DNA of 5,754 nucleotides, from contig CALQRR010000125.1 in assembly GCA_943333015.1 (NCBI GenBank), positions 1 to 5,754 of the forward strand. The letters are read 5' to 3'. A model generated the notes under the pieces. It was not told the origin of the DNA and did not search any database. It saw only the letters and a program-made list of their open reading frames with translations. The stretch is from Chitinophaga pinensis (GTDB lineage: Bacteria; Bacteroidota; Bacteroidia; M30B66). Below are positions 1-5,754 of this stretch, one piece after another (within the stretch, counting starts at the first letter, position 1; the number at the start of each line of letters is the position of its first letter). Both the position numbers and the translations under genes were made by a program.

Positions 1-1226
1 CAGGAAGCATACAATTTGGGCTTTCCGCACCAATGTTAGAAGTTTACAGTGGCAATTGTGCTGCATTAGAATATGATACCTGTTGGTATTATCAGGGAAA
101 TGGATCAATAGATATAGTTACACGAGGATTAACGGTTGGTCAAGACTATTATCTTCGAATACTTGATAATAATTACGTTGATCCCGCTGATCCTTTGGGA
201 TGGCAGCTTTTTTACAATGTAGCACTTTGCGCAAATTGCTCAGATGTGAATGGAGCTTCAGTCTCTTCAACTTCGACTCAAAGTTGTGACGGCTCAGCCA
301 TTCCACTTTCTGCAACAGCACTAGATGGAGTTACCTATCAGTGGCAATTAAATGGTGAAAACATAGCAGGGGCTGCAACTAATCAAATCTCGGCTACGCT
401 AACTGGCAACTATTCGCTTATTGTTTCACCAAACGATTCCGTTGCTTGTTCTTCATACACAACTAACTTGAGTAACATTCACATTGGCACTCCTGCGAAT
501 ATTTCTACAGCGGGACAGCCGGCACTTTGCAATGGGCAATCAACAGAATTGACCGCTCCGTTAGCATCCGGCAACACCTACCAATGGGGAAATCCTTCTG
601 CAATATCAGGAGCCATTGCATCGAATTATACGGTATCCACTCCAGGTACTTATACATTAACGTTAAACGATGGTATTTGCCCAGCAAGTACAGATGAAAT
701 AACAATAGGAACGGGTACACAACCAACAGCTCCACTAATTACCCCTCAAGGAAGCTTAGTCCTCTGCGATGGAAGTACCGTTTTGTTGAGTGCCCAAGCT
801 ACAGCTGGAATCACGTATCAGTGGACATTGGATGGGACTGTCATTAGCAATGCAATAACAGCCAACTTTACTGCTGATGCAACTGGTATTTATTGTCTCA
901 TTGCGGCAAATGCTTCTGGTTGCAGGGACACTTCCAATTGTTTACCTGTGACTAATTGCGTTGGTTTCGAAACACTAGCATCTTCCGATATAGCACTATA
1001 TCCAAACCCAGTTAGCCAGGCATTAACAATTGAGATTCCATCGAATCATCGAATTGAATCAATGGCATTGCTAGACATACAAGGTCGTGTAATATACGTT
1101 CAAGCATATAATTCCCCCAATGGGAAATATCAAGTTCCGGTTTCTGAAATTTCAAACGGAATTTATTTCATTTCAATCTATACTACTCAAGGGAAGATTA
1201 CCAAACGCTTTGTTAAAACGGAGTAA
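1..1226 (+). CDS. T9SS-secreted protein with Ig-like repeats and C-terminal sorting domain (5' partial)
   Basis: The reading frame is open to the left edge (first full codon at base 3), so the ATG at 33 is internal: the residues before it (GSIQFGLSAP) align with residues 95-103 of the paralogue at 2945-4453. By that comparison roughly 94 residues, including the signal peptide, are missing. Visible modules are the end of a PPC/CUB-like beta domain (3-239, with YSGNC, GLTVGQ-YY and DNNYVDP), then three Ig-like domains (about 243-485, 486-720, 723-960), each with a Cys-x-Gly/Asp-x start, a YQW core and a G-x-Y strand. A type A CSD follows (984-1223) with YPNP at 999-1010, an LDIQGR strand, NGIYFI and a basic KRFVK end. 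From family knowledge, the CSD directs export through the type IX system and is removed at the surface. Adhesive or structural function is inferred from the Ig-like modules; no enzyme motif was seen. A 244-base gap separates it from the next gene. Confidence 0.93.
   Translation, partial: GSIQFGLSAPMLEVYSGNCAALEYDTCWYYQGNGSIDIVTRGLTVGQDYYLRILDNNYVDPADPLGWQLFYNVALCANCSDVNGASVSSTSTQSCDGSAIPLSATALDGVTYQWQLNGENIAGAATNQISATLTGNYSLIVSPNDSVACSSYTTNLSNIHIGTPANISTAGQPALCNGQSTELTAPLASGNTYQWGNPSAISGAIASNYTVSTPGTYTLTLNDGICPASTDEITIGTGTQPTAPLITPQGSLVLCDGSTVLLSAQATAGITYQWTLDGTVISNAITANFTADATGIYCLIAANASGCRDTSNCLPVTNCVGFETLASSDIALYPNPVSQALTIEIPSNHRIESMALLDIQGRVIYVQAYNSPNGKYQVPVSEISNGIYFISIYTTQGKITKRFVKTE
723..977 (+). 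repeat. Highly conserved 255-base segment, copy 1 (third Ig-like domain)
   Basis: This segment aligns without gaps to 3950-4204. By hand count 31 of 255 bases differ (about 88% identity). The core 744-836 differs from 3971-4063 at only 4 of 93 bases and includes identical runs of 38 bases (777-814) and 22 bases (816-837); another identical run of 26 bases is at 873-898. It encodes the third Ig-like domain and the linker ending CVGFETL. Flanking paralogous DNA is far more diverged. Confidence 0.9.
984..1223 (+). other. Type A T9SS C-terminal sorting domain of the first protein
   Basis: About 80 C-terminal residues match the type A sorting signal of the Por/type IX system: an opening IALYPNP motif, a central LLDIQGRVI strand, a glycine-containing NGIYFI strand and a terminal KRFVK with two more residues. 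Equivalent segments end the proteins at 1471-2931 and 2945-4453. The domain marks the protein for outer-membrane transit; its presence is read directly, the transport route is family knowledge. Confidence 0.92.
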
Positions 1227-1323
1227 ATTTTCACTCTTCTATTTTTCTTGTTTCTATAAAATTGCCTGTGTTTTTTTTAAATACGGATAAGGCTTCTTTT
1301 GTAATAAATTAAGAAACTAAAAT

Positions 1324-1339
1324 CTCTGAATTTTCAGAG
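1324..1339. repeat. Short perfect palindrome (7-base arms, 2-base spacer)
   Basis: CTCTGAA and TTCAGAG are exact reverse complements separated by TT. As RNA, the pairs nearest the centre would open, giving a small hairpin of about five strong pairs. It is not followed by a run of T (the next bases are GGCATTTTACC), so it is a poor intrinsic terminator. It could be a weak terminator, an RNA-stability element or a dimeric regulator's binding site; it may also be chance. Confidence 0.4.
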
Positions 1340-1420
1340 GGCATTTTACCTAAAAAAGCTCATTCATCCCAAGAAAAGGCCACTTCGTCCCATTTTTTTA
1401 ATTCTAATGATATTTTAATT

Positions 1421-1428
1421 TACTTTCG
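1421..1428 (+). promoter_or_regulatory. Possible Bacteroidetes -7 box (TACTTTCG)
   Basis: TACTTTCG differs at one position from the TAnnTTTG -7 consensus of Bacteroidetes primary-sigma promoters and ends 42 bases before the ATG at 1471, giving a leader of normal length. The expected -33 TTG element is not evident; only a T-rich stretch (1393-1399) lies at roughly the right place. This is the best candidate for the start of the 1471-5754 transcription unit, but the match is weak. Confidence 0.27.
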
Positions 1429-1470
1429 TTTTTTTATTATCTAGAACTTAATTTTTTAAATAAAACAAGC

Positions 1471-2931
1471 ATGAATTCAATCTTACGCTGGTCACTCTTA
1501 TGTTTTGTTTTGGTGTTTTCAGTTTCTAAATCGATTGCCCAATGTGCATTTTCGTATCCATTCAACCCCCAAACAGGAATTTCAAATTACACGCTTGCAT
1601 GGCAACATGCTCCAGGGGGCGTATTCGAATATTGTTTTCAGGTAACAGCTGGAACCACATACGAATGGTCGCTTTGCAGTGAAGATGGGGCCAATAATGG
1701 GCCAGAGTTTACGGGAGCTCAAAATCTTGCCTTTTCGGACAGTCTCGATTTTAACGAGACGTCAAACTTTCTTCCTACCCGTGAATTATGTGGATCGGGA
1801 CGTGAAAGAATAACGTGGGTGGCCGAATATACAGGTGTTGTATACATTCAACCCTTTAAAGAATTCTGCTTTGCCCTCAACGATTATGCTGATTTGATGT
1901 ATCGCGCATACAATTGCAATGGGATAACAAACGTGGGCATCACAAGCAGCAGTAATACTGTTTGTCAGGGTGCTACTGTTACTCTTTCGCTTCCAACCTT
2001 ACCTATTGGTTCATCCATTCAATGGTTAATAAACGGAGTGGAAATTCCATTTGCAACTACCAATACGTATTATACAAATCAAGCGAATGCATTTTATTCT
2101 GCTACGGTAAGTTTACCTGGAACATCGTGTGCCGCTCAAAACACCAATACCATATTGCTTCAAGATTTTTCTGCAGATATCCGTTCGACTACTTCTGCTG
2201 GTGTTTCCATTAATCCAGTTATTTGTGATGGAACGCCTATCATCCTTGATGCTTACGAAGGCAATGCCATCTCCTACGAATGGATTTACAATGGAAATCC
2301 GATTTCCAATGCAAATACATCCAGTTACAATGTCACTCAGTCGGGAGAATATACCGTAAGTATTGGCTTTCAAGGATGTATCTCAAATGACACGGTGCAA
2401 GTAACGAGTGGATCAACGCCACCAACGCCATTAATAACCCCTGCCGGCATTCCCACCTTTTGTCAAGGCGGAAGTGTCTTGTTAGATGGATCTTCATTGA
2501 CGGGTTATACCTATCAATGGCAATTGAATGGTGCTTCCATTCCATTGGCTACTTATAACTCGTTTCTTGCGGATTCATCGGGAGAGTATGCGTTAACGAT
2601 TGTCAATGGAGAAGGTTGTCAGGCGAGCTCTAACAGTATCGTTGTTACAGTAAATCCGTGTGTTGGTTTTGACTTAATACAGAACGAATCTATCCACGTT
2701 TATCCGAACCCGGTAATGGATCAATTGCATGTTGAAATTCCGGCGCAACACACATTCATTTCCCTTACAATACTCGATATGCAAGGGCGCCCGGTTTTGA
2801 ATCCTGAAGTAAAAATAGGGGATACTATTTTGCAATTTTCTGCTAAAAACATAGCAAAAGGAATGTATCAATTAGTCTTAAAGACGGACAAAGCACAGTT
2901 TGTAAAACGCATCATCATTTCAACCAATTAA
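1471..2931 (+). CDS. T9SS-secreted protein with three Ig-like domains and C-terminal sorting domain
   Basis: A complete 486-residue protein. Residues 1-23 form a Sec signal peptide (Arg6, hydrophobic 7-18, predicted cut SIA|Q). Residues 25-150 are a Cys-containing beta domain (F-x-V-x-A-G-x-x-Y-x-W-S-L-C-S around 56-70) of a type frequent in Bacteroidetes surface proteins; it differs from the N-terminal domain of the two neighbouring paralogues. Three Ig-like domains follow at about 152-230, 237-313 and 317-396, each with one Cys near each end (165/220, 252/303, 331/383) that probably pair. The linker NPCVGFD leads to a type A CSD at 407-486 with YPNP at 411, LDMQGR, KGMYQL and a basic VKR near the end. 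Expected path: Sec, then T9SS, to the cell surface or medium. Function inferred as adhesive or structural; no catalytic signature was seen. The start is supported by the signal peptide; there is no Shine-Dalgarno sequence, only A-rich DNA upstream. The next gene begins 13 bases downstream. Confidence 0.94.
   Translation: MNSILRWSLLCFVLVFSVSKSIAQCAFSYPFNPQTGISNYTLAWQHAPGGVFEYCFQVTAGTTYEWSLCSEDGANNGPEFTGAQNLAFSDSLDFNETSNFLPTRELCGSGRERITWVAEYTGVVYIQPFKEFCFALNDYADLMYRAYNCNGITNVGITSSSNTVCQGATVTLSLPTLPIGSSIQWLINGVEIPFATTNTYYTNQANAFYSATVSLPGTSCAAQNTNTILLQDFSADIRSTTSAGVSINPVICDGTPIILDAYEGNAISYEWIYNGNPISNANTSSYNVTQSGEYTVSIGFQGCISNDTVQVTSGSTPPTPLITPAGIPTFCQGGSVLLDGSSLTGYTYQWQLNGASIPLATYNSFLADSSGEYALTIVNGEGCQASSNSIVVTVNPCVGFDLIQNESIHVYPNPVMDQLHVEIPAQHTFISLTILDMQGRPVLNPEVKIGDTILQFSAKNIAKGMYQLVLKTDKAQFVKRIIISTN
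2689..2928 (+). other. Type A T9SS C-terminal sorting domain of the second protein
   Basis: The last 80 residues carry HVYPNPV, the ILDMQGRPV strand, KGMYQLVL and the basic VKRIII end. Compared with the neighbours, the final residues are IIISTN rather than RFVK plus two residues, so the extreme C-terminus is the most divergent of the three, though still within what type A signals allow. Confidence 0.9.
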
Positions 2932-2944
2932 ATCTAATTCCATC

Positions 2945-4453
2945 ATGAAGTCACACACAATCAAAGTAATAGTTTCAATTGCCTTTATTTTTCTTGCATT
3001 CTGCTCAAAATCACAAACATCTTGTGAAACAGCTCAATATGTTTCATCATACGCTTGCTCAGAATCAAATGCTCCTATTATAGGTATAACCTCAGATGAA
3101 GTGCCCAATATAACTTTGCCATTGGCTTGCCCGCTTGTTGAATTCCAAGAAGCACCAACGCGTGAATATTGGATAAGTTTTACAGCTTACCATACAAACG
3201 TGAATGTTAAACTAGATTGGTCTCAGGGTTCGACTTTAGGCAAATTGAATCCGATGATGGAAATGTATTCGGGTAACTGCTCATCATTACAATATGTTTC
3301 TTGCCAGTATAATCAGCAGTATGATAGTGATCAAGATTTATATCTATCTGGATTGACTGTAGGCCAAGTATATTACATTCGGGTACTCGACAATAATTAT
3401 GTTGATCCAACAGCAGAATTTGGATGGTCGACCTATTACTACATTGAGGTCTGTGCTGATTGCGGAAATGTAAATGGAGCATCAATTTCATCAAATTCAA
3501 CAAGCAACTGTACAGGAATACCCATTCCACTTTCAGCACCTTCTATTAACGGAGTATCCTATCAATGGCAATACAATGGGGGAAATATAGAAGCTGCTAC
3601 TTCAAATCAATTATCAGCGAATCAATCTGGATCATATTCACTTTTAGTTACACCATCAAATAGTGTTGTTTGTCCAGTCTACTCCACTGCTGCCTCAATT
3701 ATACACATTGGCACACCCGCTCAAATTACATTTCCAGGACAACCCGCATTGTGCGATGGCCAAACAACCACCTTGCAAGCACCACTTGCGCCAGGCAATA
3801 GTTATCAATGGAGTAATGCTGCTGGACCAATTCCAGGTGCATTGGCCTCTACATATGATGTCTCAATGCCTGGAACATATTCTCTTACCTTAAATGATGG
3901 AGTGTGCCCTTCTTCGACTGATAATGTAACTATCACAACAGGAGTTGCCCCAACAGCTCCTTTGATTACTCCTCAAGGAAGCTTAGTGCTCTGCAATGGA
4001 AGCACCGTTTTGTTGAGTGCCCAAGCTACAGCTGGAATCACCTATCAGTGGACATTGGATGGGAATATCATTAACAATGAAACAACGACCAACTACACCG
4101 CTGATGCAACTGGTATTTATTGTCTGGTTGCTTCAAATGCTTCAGGTTGCAAAGACACATCCAATTGTTTGCCTGTGACCAATTGCGTTGGATTCGAAAC
4201 GCTTCTGGAAGCGGACATACAACTCTATCCAAATCCTGCCAATCAATTTTTAAATCTGACAATGCCATCGAATTATCAAGAAGTAGCAATAGCTGTTTTC
4301 GATATGCAAGGGCGTAAACTCAATATAAATGTTGCACCTTCTTCTAATGGTATTTATCAGATTCCTTTACAAGATGTCGCAATTGGACTTTACCAAATTA
4401 CAATCAATACCTCTTCAAAATTAATATCAAAGCGCTTTGTGAAAATTAATTAA
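2945..4453 (+). CDS. T9SS-secreted protein with PPC/CUB-like domain, three Ig-like domains and sorting domain
   Basis: A complete 502-residue protein, paralogous to the partial gene at the left edge. Residues 1-23 are a signal peptide (Lys2 and Lys7, hydrophobic 8-19, predicted cut SKS|Q). Residues 25-173 resemble the PPC/CUB-like beta domains of Bacteroidetes secreted proteins: SCETA opening, EYWISFTA at 74-81, MYSGNCSSLQYVSC at 107-120, LTVGQVYYIRV at 137-147. Three Ig-like domains follow at about 174-254, 256-332 and 335-414, each with a C-x-G entry, a YQW core and a G-x-Y strand. The CSD covers 424-502 with YPNP at 428, FDMQGR and KRFVK. The mature part has 16 cysteines, which fits a disulfide-stabilised extracellular protein. 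No catalytic motif was seen; a surface adhesin or structural role is inferred. It starts 13 bases after the previous gene, so the two are almost certainly co-transcribed. Residues 336-420 are nearly copied in the first gene at DNA level. Confidence 0.94.
   Translation: MKSHTIKVIVSIAFIFLAFCSKSQTSCETAQYVSSYACSESNAPIIGITSDEVPNITLPLACPLVEFQEAPTREYWISFTAYHTNVNVKLDWSQGSTLGKLNPMMEMYSGNCSSLQYVSCQYNQQYDSDQDLYLSGLTVGQVYYIRVLDNNYVDPTAEFGWSTYYYIEVCADCGNVNGASISSNSTSNCTGIPIPLSAPSINGVSYQWQYNGGNIEAATSNQLSANQSGSYSLLVTPSNSVVCPVYSTAASIIHIGTPAQITFPGQPALCDGQTTTLQAPLAPGNSYQWSNAAGPIPGALASTYDVSMPGTYSLTLNDGVCPSSTDNVTITTGVAPTAPLITPQGSLVLCNGSTVLLSAQATAGITYQWTLDGNIINNETTTNYTADATGIYCLVASNASGCKDTSNCLPVTNCVGFETLLEADIQLYPNPANQFLNLTMPSNYQEVAIAVFDMQGRKLNINVAPSSNGIYQIPLQDVAIGLYQITINTSSKLISKRFVKIN
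3950..4204 (+). repeat. Highly conserved 255-base segment, copy 2 (third Ig-like domain)
   Basis: Partner of 723-977 in direct orientation, about 3.2 kb downstream. Identical runs lie at 4004-4041, 4043-4064 and 4100-4125. Most differences are in the second half of the domain (the N-N-E-T-T-T-N-Y loop versus S-N-A-I-T-A-N-F in copy 1), where many change the protein. A direct repeat of this quality could also support recombination that deletes or fuses the intervening genes. Confidence 0.9.
4214..4450 (+). other. Type A T9SS C-terminal sorting domain of the third protein
   Basis: The last 79 residues contain IQLYPNP, the VFDMQGRKL strand, IGLYQITI and the terminal KRFVKIN. It is closest to the sorting domain of the first protein, with the same length within one residue and the same SSNGIYQIP/SPNGKYQVP loop, but the DNA is clearly more diverged than in the Ig-like domain just upstream. 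Confidence 0.91.
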
Positions 4454-4488
4454 CATTGCATTAAATTCTAATATTTCTAAAATAGTCT

Positions 4489-5292
4489 ATGAAACAAACA
4501 CTTCTATTTGTCACTTTTGTTTTGACATTTAATTTTTGTTCTGCCCAAGATTCAGACACATCATCTTCTGGATCAGAGAAAAAAGCAGCGGCTGCTTTTA
4601 GTCAGTTTAGTTTTGGTGGAGGTGTAGGTGGTGCATCGGCAACACCGAAAATCACATTAAACTCGTATCGGTTTTCTGCACTCATTGGAAAAGGAGCATG
4701 GGATTTTTACTTATTCAATTCAGTGCCAACAATCCAAACCGTGGAGGCCGATAGCGAACAATATGTGCGCGGAGATTTATTGCGACAAGCAGGTGGACTT
4801 CTGAATTTATCCGTTTCTAAAGTGGGGTATTTCGGATATGGAAAAGATCCTGATGTAAAGGAAATAAAAGGAGCTCAACTCGATTTTAGAATGGGTGGTA
4901 AAGCTATTGATGTAGCGAACCGAAGAAAAGGGAGCAGTTTTCTAGTGCCTATTTTAGTGTCTTCCGTCGACTTAAGGTACTTGATTCCATTGGTAGTGAA
5001 AGCACCAGGCAAGAACAAAGGAGAGAAATTCAGTCTTAAAGATAACATGGTTGGGAACCTGTCTTTCCGATTCCTCGGCTCGATTATGCAAGTTATGGAT
5101 CCATCCATTTACAACTCTTATTATAGAAGTGCCAAAGGTGTACCCGCGAGTCCAACCATTTTAGTCGGCACTTTGGAAATGTATTTCTACATCAGTGATC
5201 AGATTTATATAAATGCTGGTTACACATTATCAAATCAACCATTAATTCCTGCAATGCCATTCTTTTCGCTCAGTTACGGAGCTAAGAAATAA
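4489..5292 (+). CDS. Exported protein of unknown function, possible outer-membrane beta-barrel
   Basis: A complete 267-residue protein I do not recognise. Residues 1-19 are a signal peptide (Lys2, hydrophobic 5-16, predicted cut CSA|Q). A short Ser/Ala/Gly-rich stretch follows (21-50: acidic serines, an alanine run at 33-36, then GGGVGGAS). The rest is dominated by alternating polar/non-polar segments that could be beta strands, such as YRFSALIGKGAWDFYLF (60-76), LLNLSVSKVGYFGYG (104-118), SVDLRYLIPLVV (159-170), VGNLSFRFLGSI (188-199), TLEMYFYIS (228-236) and IYINAGYTL (239-247), ending in FFSLSYGAKK. Charged loops (KAPGKNKGEK, 171-180) lie between them. This is consistent with a small outer-membrane barrel, but a soluble periplasmic beta protein is possible. 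There is no CSD, so it is not an obvious T9SS cargo. It lies 35 bases after the third CSD gene and 34 before the next, suggesting co-expression; a role in holding or processing those proteins is only speculation. Confidence 0.88.
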   Translation: MKQTLLFVTFVLTFNFCSAQDSDTSSSGSEKKAAAAFSQFSFGGGVGGASATPKITLNSYRFSALIGKGAWDFYLFNSVPTIQTVEADSEQYVRGDLLRQAGGLLNLSVSKVGYFGYGKDPDVKEIKGAQLDFRMGGKAIDVANRRKGSSFLVPILVSSVDLRYLIPLVVKAPGKNKGEKFSLKDNMVGNLSFRFLGSIMQVMDPSIYNSYYRSAKGVPASPTILVGTLEMYFYISDQIYINAGYTLSNQPLIPAMPFFSLSYGAKK

Positions 5293-5326
5293 TTCTCTTT
5301 TTCTCGATATCCATTTGAATTGTTTT

Positions 5327-5754
5327 ATGACCCAAAGAATCTTCCTTTTATACTTCTTAAGTTGGGCGCTAAGCCTGAGTTCATTTGCTCAGTCATTAAA
5401 TAATTTCAGTGGTCTCCGAAATACCGAATTGGAAAAATACCAATGCGATGGGGCAGATGCTGTAAGTGAAATCAGAACTCAATTACCAGGACAGGGCTTG
5501 CCTGCATTCGGATCGCAAGCCATGCCAGGTGCAACAAGAACAGTTATTCCCAAAGTCGAACGTGTTTCAATTTTAGAAGACCGTTCTTCACAAATTACAG
5601 GCGAAATCTATTTCAATGGATTTGATGGTGGTGGTAGTCTTCGTGTATTTGTTAGTAACGATAAGGGCAATGAACAAAAGGAAATTCCCGCTCAGATAAT
5701 TCCAATTTCTGGAACATCCGGTATGTTGGATTTACTTTTAAAATTACCCGATGG
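5327..5754 (+). CDS. Exported protein of unknown function (3' partial)
   Basis: An ATG at 5327 opens a frame that runs without a stop to the window's end (142 full codons, then GG). It starts with a clear signal peptide (MTQRIFLLYFLSWALSLSSFAQ; Arg4, hydrophobic 5-18, predicted cut SFA|Q), which supports both the gene and the start. The mature part begins SLNNFSGLRNTELEKYQCDGADAV..., has one cysteine so far (residue 40), a Pro/Gly-rich segment (53-67: LPGQGLPAFGSQAMP) and then beta-like stretches (KVERVSILEDR, ITGEIYFNGFDGGGSLRVFVSND). I do not recognise the family; the later part could be a beta-sandwich. Whether it ends in a CSD cannot be seen. It starts 34 bases after the preceding gene on the same strand, so it is probably the next member of the operon. 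Confidence 0.82.
   Translation, partial: MTQRIFLLYFLSWALSLSSFAQSLNNFSGLRNTELEKYQCDGADAVSEIRTQLPGQGLPAFGSQAMPGATRTVIPKVERVSILEDRSSQITGEIYFNGFDGGGSLRVFVSNDKGNEQKEIPAQIIPISGTSGMLDLLLKLPD

Larger units (their letters stand above)
1227..1470. other. AT-rich intergenic region, probable operon leader
   Basis: This 244-base stretch is the only long gap in the window and divides the first gene from the four-gene cluster. It holds several T runs, one 7+7 base palindrome at 1324-1339 and a weak promoter-like box at 1421-1428. I found no convincing small ORF, tRNA or other structured RNA. Its likely role is ending transcription of the upstream gene and starting that of the downstream cluster. Confidence 0.6.

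Noticed and set aside
33..35. ATG as the true start of the first gene
   Set aside because: The frame is open upstream to the window edge, the upstream residues align with the middle of the paralogue, and no signal peptide follows this ATG although a CSD protein needs one.
1270..1285. T run after the first gene as an intrinsic terminator
   Set aside because: No GC-rich hairpin precedes the T run, so it is just part of an AT-rich gap.
2996..3010. Lipoprotein signal (L-A-F-C) in the third CSD protein
   Set aside because: Phe at the position before Cys does not fit a lipobox, and a standard signal peptidase cut a few residues later (SKS|Q) matches the other proteins here.
3207..3539. Open frame of 110 codons on the minus strand
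   Set aside because: It lies wholly opposite the third CSD gene, has no recognisable domains, and its composition is what antisense reading of that gene gives. Other overlapping frames in the window were rejected for the same reason.
723..4204. Direct repeats as ends of a mobile element or integron-like cassette
   Set aside because: The repeats are coding Ig-like domains inside intact genes; there is no transposase, integrase, terminal inverted repeat or target-site duplication.

Overview
The window looks like a chromosomal piece of a Bacteroidetes bacterium, most likely in or near the Flavobacteriales; a Fluviicola/Crocinitomicaceae-type host is a guess. The evidence is moderate to low GC, starts without Shine-Dalgarno sequences, signal peptides that nearly all end just before a glutamine, and three proteins ending in a type A C-terminal sorting domain (CSD) of the type IX secretion system (T9SS), a system confined to this phylum. 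All genes are on the + strand.

Layout. (1) 1-1226: the 3' part of a large secreted protein whose start lies before the window. It has the end of a PPC/CUB-like beta domain, three Ig-like domains and a CSD. (2) 1227-1470: an AT-rich, non-coding gap of 244 bases with a short palindrome and a possible Bacteroidetes-type promoter. (3) 1471-2931: a second secreted protein with a different N-terminal domain but the same three Ig-like domains plus CSD. (4) 2945-4453: a third protein, a close paralogue of the first. (5) 4489-5292: a 267-residue exported protein without a CSD, rich in beta-strand-like segments and perhaps an outer-membrane barrel. (6) 5327 to the end: the 5' part of another exported protein of unknown function.

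Genes 2 to 5 are separated by only 13, 35 and 34 bases and probably form one transcription unit starting in the 1227-1470 gap. The three CSD proteins should cross the inner membrane by Sec, cross the outer membrane by T9SS, and end up surface-attached or released. Their Ig-like modules suggest an adhesive or structural surface role; no catalytic motif was seen.

The most notable feature is a 255-base segment shared without gaps by genes 1 and 3. Its central 93 bases differ at only 4 positions, including very few silent changes, while the flanking paralogous DNA has diverged strongly. This suggests recent gene conversion or domain shuffling. I see no RNA genes, insertion sequences or CRISPR arrays, and no clear evidence of a wholly new system; the novelty lies in a small, evolving family of secreted proteins and two unrecognised partners.
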